A DNA stretch of 8,621 nt from Nitrosomonadales bacterium (lineage in GTDB: Bacteria; Pseudomonadota; Gammaproteobacteria; Burkholderiales; Nitrosomonadaceae), in contig SPBV01000072.1 in the NCBI GenBank assembly GCA_004525885.1, positions 1-8,621 on the forward strand, written 5' to 3'. The notes under the pieces are model-generated. The model saw nothing but the letters and a program-made list of their open reading frames with translations, had not been told where the DNA came from and searched no databases. This document shows, piece by piece, positions 1 to 6,570 of the stretch. Position 1 is the first letter of the stretch. Each line of letters opens with the position of its first letter. The translations under genes were made by a program, and so were the position numbers.

Positions 1-52
1 GGAAATATGGAATAATTGCAAGTATACGAGAAGAATTAATTTGGGAAAAAAT

Positions 53-706
53 ATGAATTTAGAACAGACTCGGTTCAATATGGTCGAACAGCAAATCCGT
101 CCATGGGATGTACTGGATCCGGAGGTCCTCAAACTACTTTTTGAGCTACGGCGTGAGGAATTTGTCCCCACAGCTTATCGTTCTCTAGCGTTTGTTGATA
201 TGGAGATTCCACTTGGGCACGGTGAGGTGATGCTAGCTCCCAAGATGGAAGCCCGTATTCTGCAGGAATTACAGGTTGGAAAGACCGATAGGGTGCTGGA
301 AATTGGTAGCGGTAGCGGTTACTTGACCTCATTGTTAGCCAAGAAAGGTGGGCATGTTTACAGTATCGAGATTGTTCCGGAATTAAAAATGATGGCAGAG
401 AAAAATCTCCAGGCTCATGGTGTAGCCAATGTAACCCTGGAAGTGGGTGATGCTTCCCATGGTTGGTCTGAATACGGACCTTATGATGTTATCGTATTGA
501 CTGGTTCCACACCAATTTTACCTGAAGAGTTTCAGAATAGCCTTATAGCTGGAGGGAGACTATTTGTGGTGGAAGGTGATGAACCGGTGATGAGGGCCGT
601 ACTTATTACATGTGTGAAAGAAGGTACGTATAGAAGAGTGGGTTTGTTCGAGACCTGCATTCCTCCATTGAGGAACGTCCAACAAACAGAGCAGTTTGTT
701 TTCTGA
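53..706 (+). CDS. Protein-L-isoaspartate O-methyltransferase-like protein (divergent PCMT family)
   Basis: Cytoplasmic SAM-dependent methyltransferase of the PCMT fold, 217 aa. Canonical members methylate isoaspartyl residues in aged proteins to start their repair. SAM motif I is clear at residues 81-90 (VLEIGSGSGY), followed by an acidic residue after the second strand (SIEIVPE, 104-110) and a GDAS motif at 132-135. The N-terminal helix (MNLEQTRFNMVEQQIRPW) and the central PLGHGEVMLAPKMEARIL block (53-70) are recognisable. In canonical Pcm the block before motif I reads roughly T-I-S-Q-P; here it is EVMLAPKM, so the usual active-site serine region is altered and true repair activity is uncertain. 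I chose ATG at 53, with GGGA at 43-46 upstream and the family-like start MNLEQ; an in-frame TTG at 41 would add four residues. tolC follows on the same strand. Family assignment is strong; substrate is uncertain. Confidence 0.85.
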   Translation: MNLEQTRFNMVEQQIRPWDVLDPEVLKLLFELRREEFVPTAYRSLAFVDMEIPLGHGEVMLAPKMEARILQELQVGKTDRVLEIGSGSGYLTSLLAKKGGHVYSIEIVPELKMMAEKNLQAHGVANVTLEVGDASHGWSEYGPYDVIVLTGSTPILPEEFQNSLIAGGRLFVVEGDEPVMRAVLITCVKEGTYRRVGLFETCIPPLRNVQQTEQFVF

Positions 707-712
707 TTTTTT
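681..712 (+). terminator. Weak candidate intrinsic terminator at the pcm-like gene 3' end
   Basis: A perfect 7-bp inverted repeat (AACAAAC at 681-687, GTTTGTT at 694-700) with a 6-base loop is followed by six T at 707-712 and more T at 717-720. The stem has only two G-C pairs and sits inside the last codons of the methyltransferase gene, and five to six bases separate it from the T run. It could be a leaky terminator or attenuator before tolC, or chance in AT-rich DNA. Confidence 0.28.
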
Positions 713-731
713 AATCTTTTAAGTTACCCTT

Positions 732-759
732 TTGGCTGACCTGTCATCATATCTATTTT
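732..759 (+). promoter_or_regulatory. Weak candidate promoter for tolC
   Basis: TTGGCT (732-737) and TATTTT (754-759) are spaced by 16 bases, each matching four of six positions of the sigma-70 consensus. It lies after the candidate terminator and about 40 bases before the preferred GTG start of tolC. It is only suggestive. Its location argues that the in-frame TTG at 732 need not be a translation start. Confidence 0.18.
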
Positions 760-800
760 CAATCGGACAAAGATTTCATTTTCCAGAAGTAAGAATTAAG

Positions 801-2120
801 GTGAATATTTCGCGGTATATTTATGTATTATTAATTATTGGGGTGAGTCTACATACCCCGCTAAATGCTGCTGACCTGCTGGATGTTTACCGTGAAGCAT
901 TGGAGCAGGATGCACAGTATGCTGCTGCACGTGCTGCACACAGGGCTGCTCAGGAGAAACTACCTCAGGGTAGAGCAGGCTTGCTTCCCACTCTCACGCT
1001 TTCAGGAGTAAAGCAGAGACAACTCATAAACTCAAGTTTAGGACCTGAAAGAGAGATTAATAGAGCCGGTCTAGTTATTCAGGCGACCCAGCCGCTTTTC
1101 CGTATGGAGAATTTTGTAGCCTACGAACAATCGAAAATCCAAGTCATGCAGGCAGATTCACAATTTATTATCGCTGCCCAGGATCTGATCTTGCGTGTGG
1201 CACAGGCGTATTTCGACGTGTTGATCGCTCAGTTCGACGTGGGGGTGGAGGAAGACCAGAAGGAAGCTATTGAGCGGCAACTGAAACAGGCCAAAGGCAA
1301 CTTCGAGGCGGGCACTTCTACCATAGTTGACACTTATGAAGCTCAGGCTCGGTTTGATTTAACAGTTTCGCGGTTGATCGTCGCTAAAAATGCGTTTGAA
1401 GTCAGTAAACGCAAACTACAGAAGATTACCGGCCGTTTTCCAGATAACCTTGCACGCTTGTACGACAGCGATCCAGGTTTGTTCGCCCTAAAGTATGCTA
1501 GTCAGGAGGATTGGCTCACAGTAGCCGAACAGAATAGCCTTACAATTCGAGTTCAACAGGCGGTGTACGAAATCGCGAAAAAAGAAGTAGAACGTGCTAA
1601 GGCAGGGCACTATCCGACCCTTGATCTGGTTGCACTCTATAGTAATCAGAAAGGTGTGGGTGGGAGCTTTACCGGGCAAGGCATAGATCTAACTTCAAAG
1701 GAAATAGGTCTTCAGCTTAATGTTCCGATATTCAGTGGATTCTCGGTACAGTCGCGTGTGCGTGAGGCACTAGCTAATGAGGAAAGAGTGTTTCAGGATA
1801 TGAACAATACTCGTCGAGACACTGCGCTTCAAGTGAGCCAGGAGTATCTCAACGCTACCAATGGTATTTCCCTGGTGAAGGCGCAGAGACAAGCTGTGAG
1901 ATCTAGCCAAAGCCAATTGGAATCAACTAAACTTGGCCAAGAAGTAGGTGTCAGGATTGAAGTAGATGTATTGAATGCACAGGGACTGTATTCTATTGCT
2001 CGGCGAGATCTCGGCCTAGCATACTATAATTTGTTCATGTCAAGATTGAGGCTCGAAGCTGCGGCAGGCGAGCTTGACGAGGAAGATTTAAGACAGATAA
2101 ATGATGAGTTGCAGTTGTAG
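801..2120 (+). CDS. tolC: TolC-family outer membrane efflux/secretion channel protein
   Basis: Outer-membrane, trans-periplasmic channel protein (OEP/TolC family) that pairs with an inner-membrane transporter and a periplasmic adaptor to export drugs or type I secreted proteins. From GTG at 801 it is 439 aa. Residues 1-23 form a signal peptide: an Arg near the start, a hydrophobic run (YVLLIIGVSL) and LNA before the mature ADLLDVYREALEQD. The mature part shows the internal duplication of the family: each half starts with a helical segment leading into a strand, RAGLLPTLTLSG in the first half and KAGHYPTLDLVA in the second. Long heptad-like helices follow each. The length fits family members of roughly 420-490 aa. 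An in-frame TTG at 732 would add 23 residues before the signal peptide and has no visible ribosome site, so I prefer 801, although the site there (AGAAG at 785-789, then AAG) is also weak. No partner transporter is in the window. The exact symbol is by family; it could be a paralogue. Confidence 0.9.
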   Translation: MNISRYIYVLLIIGVSLHTPLNAADLLDVYREALEQDAQYAAARAAHRAAQEKLPQGRAGLLPTLTLSGVKQRQLINSSLGPEREINRAGLVIQATQPLFRMENFVAYEQSKIQVMQADSQFIIAAQDLILRVAQAYFDVLIAQFDVGVEEDQKEAIERQLKQAKGNFEAGTSTIVDTYEAQARFDLTVSRLIVAKNAFEVSKRKLQKITGRFPDNLARLYDSDPGLFALKYASQEDWLTVAEQNSLTIRVQQAVYEIAKKEVERAKAGHYPTLDLVALYSNQKGVGGSFTGQGIDLTSKEIGLQLNVPIFSGFSVQSRVREALANEERVFQDMNNTRRDTALQVSQEYLNATNGISLVKAQRQAVRSSQSQLESTKLGQEVGVRIEVDVLNAQGLYSIARRDLGLAYYNLFMSRLRLEAAAGELDEEDLRQINDELQL

Positions 2121-2137
2121 TATTCATTATTCTCGTT

Positions 2138-2169
2138 TTGAACGAACAGGTTTCACGATACTATATAAT
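2138..2169 (+). promoter_or_regulatory. Candidate sigma-70 promoter for gmd
   Basis: TTGAAC (2138-2143) is followed after 18 bases by TATATA (2162-2167), which overlaps a perfect TATAAT at 2164-2169 (20-base spacing). It begins 17 bases after the tolC stop, in AT-rich intergenic DNA. A start near 2175 would give an untranslated leader of about 145 bases before gmd. No JUMPstart/ops-like element (GGCGGTAG) was seen in that leader. Evidence is consensus matching by eye only. Confidence 0.38.
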
Positions 2170-2321
2170 TCGTAACACAGACAGGGCAAGCCAATAGTCA
2201 GTTTTCTATAGTTTATAAGCAGGTCAGGGATTAATAAGATACGCTTTCATTCGCGAGGTATAGATAAAAAACAGTATGTATATTTCTGATTTTATAAGTA
2301 TCAAAAATGGGGTTAGAGGTA

Positions 2322-3431
2322 ATGCGTAAAGAAAAAATTGCTTTAATTACGGGTATTACGGGGCAGGATGGCTCATACCTTGCAGACTTTTTGCTGAAAA
2401 AGGGTTATGAAGTACATGGCATAAAGCGCCGGACTTCACTGTTTAATACTGATCGAATTGACCATCTATATCAGGATCCACACGAACGTAACAGGCATTT
2501 CTACCTGCATCATGGCGACATGACTGATTCCAGTAGTTTGGTACGTATTATTCAGCAGGTACAGCCGAGTGAAATTTACAATCTTGCTGCGCAAAGTCAC
2601 GTCGCAGTATCATTTGAAGAGCCAGAATATACTGCAAACTCGGATGCACTTGGCGCATTGCGTTTACTCGAAGCGATTCGTATTCTTGGCTTGGAAAAAA
2701 AAGCTCGTTTTTACCAAGCATCTACTTCTGAATTATATGGATTAGTACAGGAAACACCTCAAAAAGAAACCACGCCGTTCTATCCCCGTTCCCCTTATGC
2801 GGTCGCCAAACTCTACGCTCACTGGATCACAGTTAATTATCGTGAGGCTTATGGTATGTATGCCTGTAATGGCATCATGTTTAATCACGAAAGCCCTGTA
2901 CGTGGAGAGACATTTGTAACACGTAAGATTACTCGTGCTCTAGCACGTATCAAGCTCGGTTTACAAGATTGTCTTTACATCGGAAATCTTAACGCAAAAC
3001 GAGATTGGGGGCATGCCAAGGACTTTGTAGAAATGCAATGGCTAATGTTGCAACAACAAAAAGCGGAAGATTTTGTTATTGCTACAGGTGTGCAATACAG
3101 CGTTCGTGATTTTATAAATACTGCTGCCGAAGAACTTAATATAAATATTCGTTGGGAAGGTAGTGGGGTAGACGAATTAGGCTATCATGATTCTGGTTCA
3201 TTGAATATAGATCCTCGCGTTATTGTGCGCATAGATCCTCGCTATTTCCGATTGACAGAAGTTGAAACACTATTGGGCGATTCTTCCAAGGCAAGGAAAA
3301 AACTTGGCTGGGCTCCAAAAATTAGCTTCAAACAACTGGTTTCTGAGATGGTTAGAGAAGACCTCAAATCTGCCGAACGCGACGAATTAGTGAAAAAACA
3401 TGGATTTGTAACTTATGACCATAATGAATAA
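2322..3431 (+). CDS. gmd: GDP-mannose 4,6-dehydratase
   Basis: Converts GDP-D-mannose to GDP-4-keto-6-deoxy-D-mannose in the cytoplasm, the first step toward GDP-L-fucose and related deoxysugars. It is an extended short-chain dehydrogenase with tightly bound NADP. Seen from the ATG at 2322 (369 aa; E. coli enzyme about 373): nucleotide-binding TGITGQDG at 10-17; the KRRTS segment at 35-39 typical of this family; NLAAQSHV at 87-94; catalytic STSE with Thr135 and Glu137; Tyr159 and Lys163 in YAVAK; the substrate-binding NHESPVRGETFVTRKI block at 188-203; and KRDWGHAKD at 226-234. The C-terminal end (YFRLTEVETLLGDSSKA) is standard apart from Leu where Pro is common. ATG at 2307 would add five residues; the ATG at 2322 gives the usual family start (MRKEKIALITG), with AGAGG at 2315-2319, though only two bases away. 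It sits before fcl, its pathway partner. Confidence 0.96.
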   Translation: MRKEKIALITGITGQDGSYLADFLLKKGYEVHGIKRRTSLFNTDRIDHLYQDPHERNRHFYLHHGDMTDSSSLVRIIQQVQPSEIYNLAAQSHVAVSFEEPEYTANSDALGALRLLEAIRILGLEKKARFYQASTSELYGLVQETPQKETTPFYPRSPYAVAKLYAHWITVNYREAYGMYACNGIMFNHESPVRGETFVTRKITRALARIKLGLQDCLYIGNLNAKRDWGHAKDFVEMQWLMLQQQKAEDFVIATGVQYSVRDFINTAAEELNINIRWEGSGVDELGYHDSGSLNIDPRVIVRIDPRYFRLTEVETLLGDSSKARKKLGWAPKISFKQLVSEMVREDLKSAERDELVKKHGFVTYDHNE

Positions 3432-3549
3432 GGATTTGAACGAATTTATTTGTTTTACATTTAAAGCAATTATCTATTTCTCAGTCCCACAAGAAAGAAG
3501 TGCGTGCTAGATTATGTTCGTACTAATGGATTAATAAATTATAAACAAC

Positions 3550-4545
3550 TTGAATCTAAACACTAAAATATATGTAGCAGGACACTGTGGCTTAGTAGGC
3601 TCTGCTTTAACTCGAAATCTGTGGGCTCAAGGCTATACAAATATAGTTGCTCGTACCCATGCTGAACTTGATCTTACAAATCGGGTTGCGACGGAGGCAT
3701 TTTTTGTAGCGGAAAAACCAGAATTTGTTTTTCTTGCTGCTGCTAAAGTTGGGGGTATTTTAGCTAATAATATTTACCCAGCTGATTTTATTTCCATTAA
3801 CCTTGCGATTCAGAGCAATGTTATTCAGGCGTCGTATCGGAATGATGTGCAGCGTTTGTTGTTTTTAGGTTCATCCTGTATTTACCCACGAGATTGTCCC
3901 CAACCCATCAAGGAAGAGTATTTCCTTTCCGGTTCGCTTGAGCCGACTAATCGGCCATATGCCGTTGCCAAGATAGCGGGTATTGAACAATGCTGGAGTT
4001 ATAATCGGCAGTACGGATCACAATTTCTTGCCGTTATGCCAACAAATATTTATGGTCGAGGTGATAACTATGACCTTGTTAATACCCATGTTATTCCGGC
4101 ATTGATCCGTAAATGTCATGAAGCTAAAATATGCGGTGGTAATGAGATCATTGTATGGGGGACAGGCACACCAAAAAGAGAATTTCTTAACAGCGATGAT
4201 CTAGCTGATGCTTCTATTTTTCTAATGTGTTTGCCAGATGAAAAGTATAGTTCGCTCGTTAATCCACAGTCTATACTTCCGCCGATAATCAACATAGGTT
4301 GTGGAGAAGATCTTTCTATCCGGGAGTTAGCTAAAATTATCAAACAGGTTGTTGGTTTTCAAGGAAAGATCACTTTCGATTCTAGTAAACCAGATGGTAC
4401 ACCGCGCAAACTTCTCGACTCCAATGAAATAAATAAGCTCGGTTGGAGACCAAAGATTGGGTTACCAGATGGCATTACGAAAAGCTATGAGGATTTTCTT
4501 CAGAAATTTTCCCCGCTATCACAAGATATTGGATCTGTATCATGA
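3550..4545 (+). CDS. fcl: GDP-L-fucose synthase (GDP-4-keto-6-deoxymannose 3,5-epimerase/4-reductase)
   Basis: Epimerises GDP-4-keto-6-deoxymannose at C3 and C5 and reduces C4 with NADPH to give GDP-L-fucose, using the gmd product. 331 aa from TTG at 3550, slightly longer than E. coli Fcl (321). Seen: GHCGLVGSA at 11-19; AAAKVGGI at 63-70; GSSCIYP at 107-113 with catalytic Ser108 and acid/base Cys110; Tyr137 and Lys141 in YAVAK; His180 in NTHVIPAL, the second epimerisation residue; TPKREFL at 207-213; SKPDGTPRKLLD near residues 279-290. The TTG is the only reasonable start: a stop codon lies in frame at 3535-3537 and the family start follows directly, but no clear ribosome site precedes it. 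A 118-nt gap separates it from gmd, although these two genes are often tightly packed. Position 13 is Cys where E. coli has Arg12. Confidence 0.95.
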   Translation: MNLNTKIYVAGHCGLVGSALTRNLWAQGYTNIVARTHAELDLTNRVATEAFFVAEKPEFVFLAAAKVGGILANNIYPADFISINLAIQSNVIQASYRNDVQRLLFLGSSCIYPRDCPQPIKEEYFLSGSLEPTNRPYAVAKIAGIEQCWSYNRQYGSQFLAVMPTNIYGRGDNYDLVNTHVIPALIRKCHEAKICGGNEIIVWGTGTPKREFLNSDDLADASIFLMCLPDEKYSSLVNPQSILPPIINIGCGEDLSIRELAKIIKQVVGFQGKITFDSSKPDGTPRKLLDSNEINKLGWRPKIGLPDGITKSYEDFLQKFSPLSQDIGSVS

Positions 4546-4631
4546 GGTCTGAGCAATATAGTGAATTAGCGTTATCAGTATTGACATATCTAAAATTTAA
4601 AGAAAGGACACTGCACAAGAATGATTTATTA

Positions 4632-4659
4632 TTGTCAGAAACTGTGTTTTCCTCATAAT
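4632..4659 (+). promoter_or_regulatory. Candidate sigma-70 promoter for the CDP-sugar operon
   Basis: TTGTCA (4632-4637) and CATAAT (4654-4659), spaced by 16 bases, each match five of six consensus positions. The site lies in the 188-nt gap between fcl and the cytidylyltransferase gene, about 75 bases before that gene's ATG. No GC-rich hairpin terminator was found after fcl, so read-through from upstream is also possible. Found by eye only. Confidence 0.42.
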
Positions 4660-4719
4660 TGACGCTACACATAATTTATACTTTAGTTTGATTTGTAAAA
4701 TGTATATATCTAAGCAAAT

Positions 4720-4724
4720 AAGGA
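4720..4724 (+). promoter_or_regulatory. Ribosome binding site of the cytidylyltransferase gene
   Basis: AAGGA lies nine bases before the ATG at 4734, and a second partial match, TAGGG (4727-4731), lies closer. It supports this ATG as the start of the first gene of the operon. Confidence 0.6.
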
Positions 4725-4733
4725 AATAGGGTT

Positions 4734-5507
4734 ATGAAAGCAGTTATTCTTGCCGGTGGGTTGGGGACTCGTATTTCGGAAGAAACTCACCTAAGGCCTA
4801 AGCCTATGATAGAGATCGGCGGCAAACCGATTCTCTGGCATATTATGAAGATCTACTCATCTCATGGCATCAATGATTTTGTAATCTGCTGTGGCTACAA
4901 GGGTTATGTAATTAAAGAGTATTTTGCTAATTACTTTTTACATATGTCAGATGTTACTTTTGACATGGCCTCAAATAAGATGGATGTGCATCAAGGGAAG
5001 GCTGAGCCTTGGCGGGTAACTCTCATTGATACTGGTGATGAAACTATGACGGGTGGTCGTCTAAAGCGAGCGAAAGATTTTGTTAAGGACGAAGAAGCGT
5101 TTTGTTTTACCTATGGTGATGGAGTTGCAGATATTAACATTAGCTCACTTATTAAATTTCATCAACTACATGGTAAGAAGGCTACCGTTACCGCAGTACA
5201 GCCACCTGGACGTTATGGTGCTTTGAACATAGATAGTGGGAAGGTATCTAGTTTTATAGAAAAGCCCAGAGGTGACGGAGGTAAGATTAACGGGGGATTT
5301 TTTGTCTTGTCACCTAAGTGTTTAAATTACATTGCTGGAGATGCTACCTCTTGGGAAGCTGATCCCCTCGTTAGCCTGGCTGCAAACGGAGAGTTGATGG
5401 CATTTGAGCATGGGGGCTTCTGGCAGCCTATGGATACGCTGCGCGACAAGAATTATCTTGAAGAACTTTGGCTTGGGTGTAGAGCACCGTGGAAATCATG
5501 GAAATAG
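4734..5507 (+). CDS. rfbF: Glucose-1-phosphate cytidylyltransferase
   Basis: Joins CTP and alpha-D-glucose-1-phosphate to give CDP-glucose and pyrophosphate, committing glucose to CDP-linked deoxysugars. 257 aa, the length of the Salmonella enzyme as I recall it. Seen in order: nucleotide-binding LAGGLGTR at 6-13; RPKPMIEIGGKPILWHIM at 21-38 with Lys23; CGYKGYVIKEYF at 53-64; the DTGDETMTGGRLKR block (99-112) typical of this enzyme rather than of RmlA; metal-binding region YGDGV at 127-131; FIEKP at 174-178; NGGFF at 186-190; and WQPMDTLRDK at 230-239 with a second metal-binding Asp at 234. No part looks missing. It opens a run of sugar genes; the end overlaps the following dehydratase by about 10 bases, implying coupled translation. 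Confidence 0.96.
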   Translation: MKAVILAGGLGTRISEETHLRPKPMIEIGGKPILWHIMKIYSSHGINDFVICCGYKGYVIKEYFANYFLHMSDVTFDMASNKMDVHQGKAEPWRVTLIDTGDETMTGGRLKRAKDFVKDEEAFCFTYGDGVADINISSLIKFHQLHGKKATVTAVQPPGRYGALNIDSGKVSSFIEKPRGDGGKINGGFFVLSPKCLNYIAGDATSWEADPLVSLAANGELMAFEHGGFWQPMDTLRDKNYLEELWLGCRAPWKSWK

Positions 5508-6568
5508 ATCGTGAATTTTGGCGTGATAAAAGAGTTTTTCTTACCGGTCATACCGGGTTCAAAGGGGGTTGGCTGGCACTTTGGTTGCAGGCTATGGGTG
5601 CAGAGGTTCATGGTTATTCATTAAGCCCTCCTACTGACCCAAATATTTTTATGATAGGTGAAGTCTGTAAGGGCATGGCGAGTAGCACTATTGCTGATAT
5701 CCGCGATGCATCTGCACTGGTAAAGGCAATGCAGATCGCACGGCCAGATATCGCATTCCATCTTGCCGCACAATCTTTGGTCCGTTATTCCTATACTGAA
5801 CCGATGGAGACTTACGCTATTAACGTGATGGGTACAGTTAATTTATTCGAGGCAATTCGAAAATCACCCACTGTGCAGGTAGTGGTAAATGTTACAACCG
5901 ATAAATGTTATGAGAATCGTGAATGGATATGGCCATATCGAGAGAATGAGCCAATGGGTGGATACGACCCATATTCCAACAGCAAAGCTTGCTCCGAGCT
6001 AATTACTTCTGCTTATCGAAGATCATTTCTCCAGGAAATAGGAGTCTCGGTTGCAAGCGCAAGGGCAGGAAATGTCATAGGTGGTGGTGACTGGGCGCCA
6101 GATCGTTTAATTCCTGATTTCTTGCGTGCAATTGACGCAGGACAAGCACTTGTTATTCGATCACCAAATGCTGTCCGTCCCTGGCAACATGTTTTAGAGC
6201 CGCTGTCAGGTTATCTAATGTTGGCGGAAAGTTTATTTAGTGATGGCCCGCGTTTTTCTGAAGCATGGAATTTTGGTTCTTCAGATGATGATGCGCGTAC
6301 TGTTGGGTGGATTGTTGAATATCTGATAGCTTCTTCTCCTGGGGCTTCGTGGCAGCATGATACCAACGTTCAACTACACGAAGCTAATCACTTGAAACTA
6401 GATAGTAGTAAGGCGCGCACTCAGCTTAAATGGAAAGCGCGTTGGAAATTACAAACTGCGTTAGAAAAAACTCTGGAGTGGCATACTTGCTGGCGCCAAG
6501 GAGACGATATGCATCAGCGAACACTTGAGCAGATTATGGCATATCAGGCAACAAAACTGGCAGCTTGA
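5498..6568 (+). CDS. rfbG: CDP-glucose 4,6-dehydratase
   Basis: Converts CDP-glucose to CDP-4-keto-6-deoxyglucose with a bound NAD cofactor, the branch point for CDP-deoxysugars. 356 aa from ATG at 5498. Seen: TGHTGFKG at 16-23, the form of the dinucleotide motif characteristic of this enzyme; HLAAQSLVR at 88-96; catalytic TTDKCYE at 133-139, where Thr134-Asp135-Lys136 replaces the S/T-D-E of dTDP-glucose dehydratases; Tyr159 and Lys163 in YSNSK; RAGNVIGGGDW in the middle region; and VRPWQHVLEPLSGYL, another signature. The in-frame GTG at 5489 would add three residues; I prefer ATG 5498 because MEIDREFWRDKRV fits the family start, but neither has a strong ribosome site. It overlaps the end of the cytidylyltransferase gene and is followed almost at once by the epimerase gene. 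Confidence 0.95.
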   Translation: MEIDREFWRDKRVFLTGHTGFKGGWLALWLQAMGAEVHGYSLSPPTDPNIFMIGEVCKGMASSTIADIRDASALVKAMQIARPDIAFHLAAQSLVRYSYTEPMETYAINVMGTVNLFEAIRKSPTVQVVVNVTTDKCYENREWIWPYRENEPMGGYDPYSNSKACSELITSAYRRSFLQEIGVSVASARAGNVIGGGDWAPDRLIPDFLRAIDAGQALVIRSPNAVRPWQHVLEPLSGYLMLAESLFSDGPRFSEAWNFGSSDDDARTVGWIVEYLIASSPGASWQHDTNVQLHEANHLKLDSSKARTQLKWKARWKLQTALEKTLEWHTCWRQGDDMHQRTLEQIMAYQATKLAA

Positions 6569-6570
6569 CT

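Noticed and set aside
732..800. N-terminal extension of TolC from TTG at 732.
   Set aside because: It would place 23 polar and mixed residues before a normal signal peptide and lacks a ribosome site; GTG at 801 gives a standard exported protein.
2131..2146. Small inverted repeat TCGTT-TTG-AACGA after tolC as a terminator.
   Set aside because: Five-base stem, three-base loop and no T run after it; more likely part of the candidate promoter region.
2137..3444. The 10-base string TTTGAACGAA occurs after both the tolC stop (2137-2146) and the gmd stop (3435-3444).
   Set aside because: In a window this size many 10-base matches are expected by chance, and flanking bases do not extend it. The second copy has only a weak -10-like TTTAAA behind it.
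4581..4606. A perfect -35-like TTGACA at 4581-4586 in the gap after fcl.
   Set aside because: No acceptable -10 box lies 15-19 bases downstream (the sequence there is AAGGAC-like), so it does not form a promoter by itself.
4659..4682. TTGACG (4659-4664) followed by TATACT (4677-4682).
   Set aside because: Spacing is only 12 bases, too short for a sigma-70 promoter; the TTGTCA/CATAAT pair just upstream fits better.
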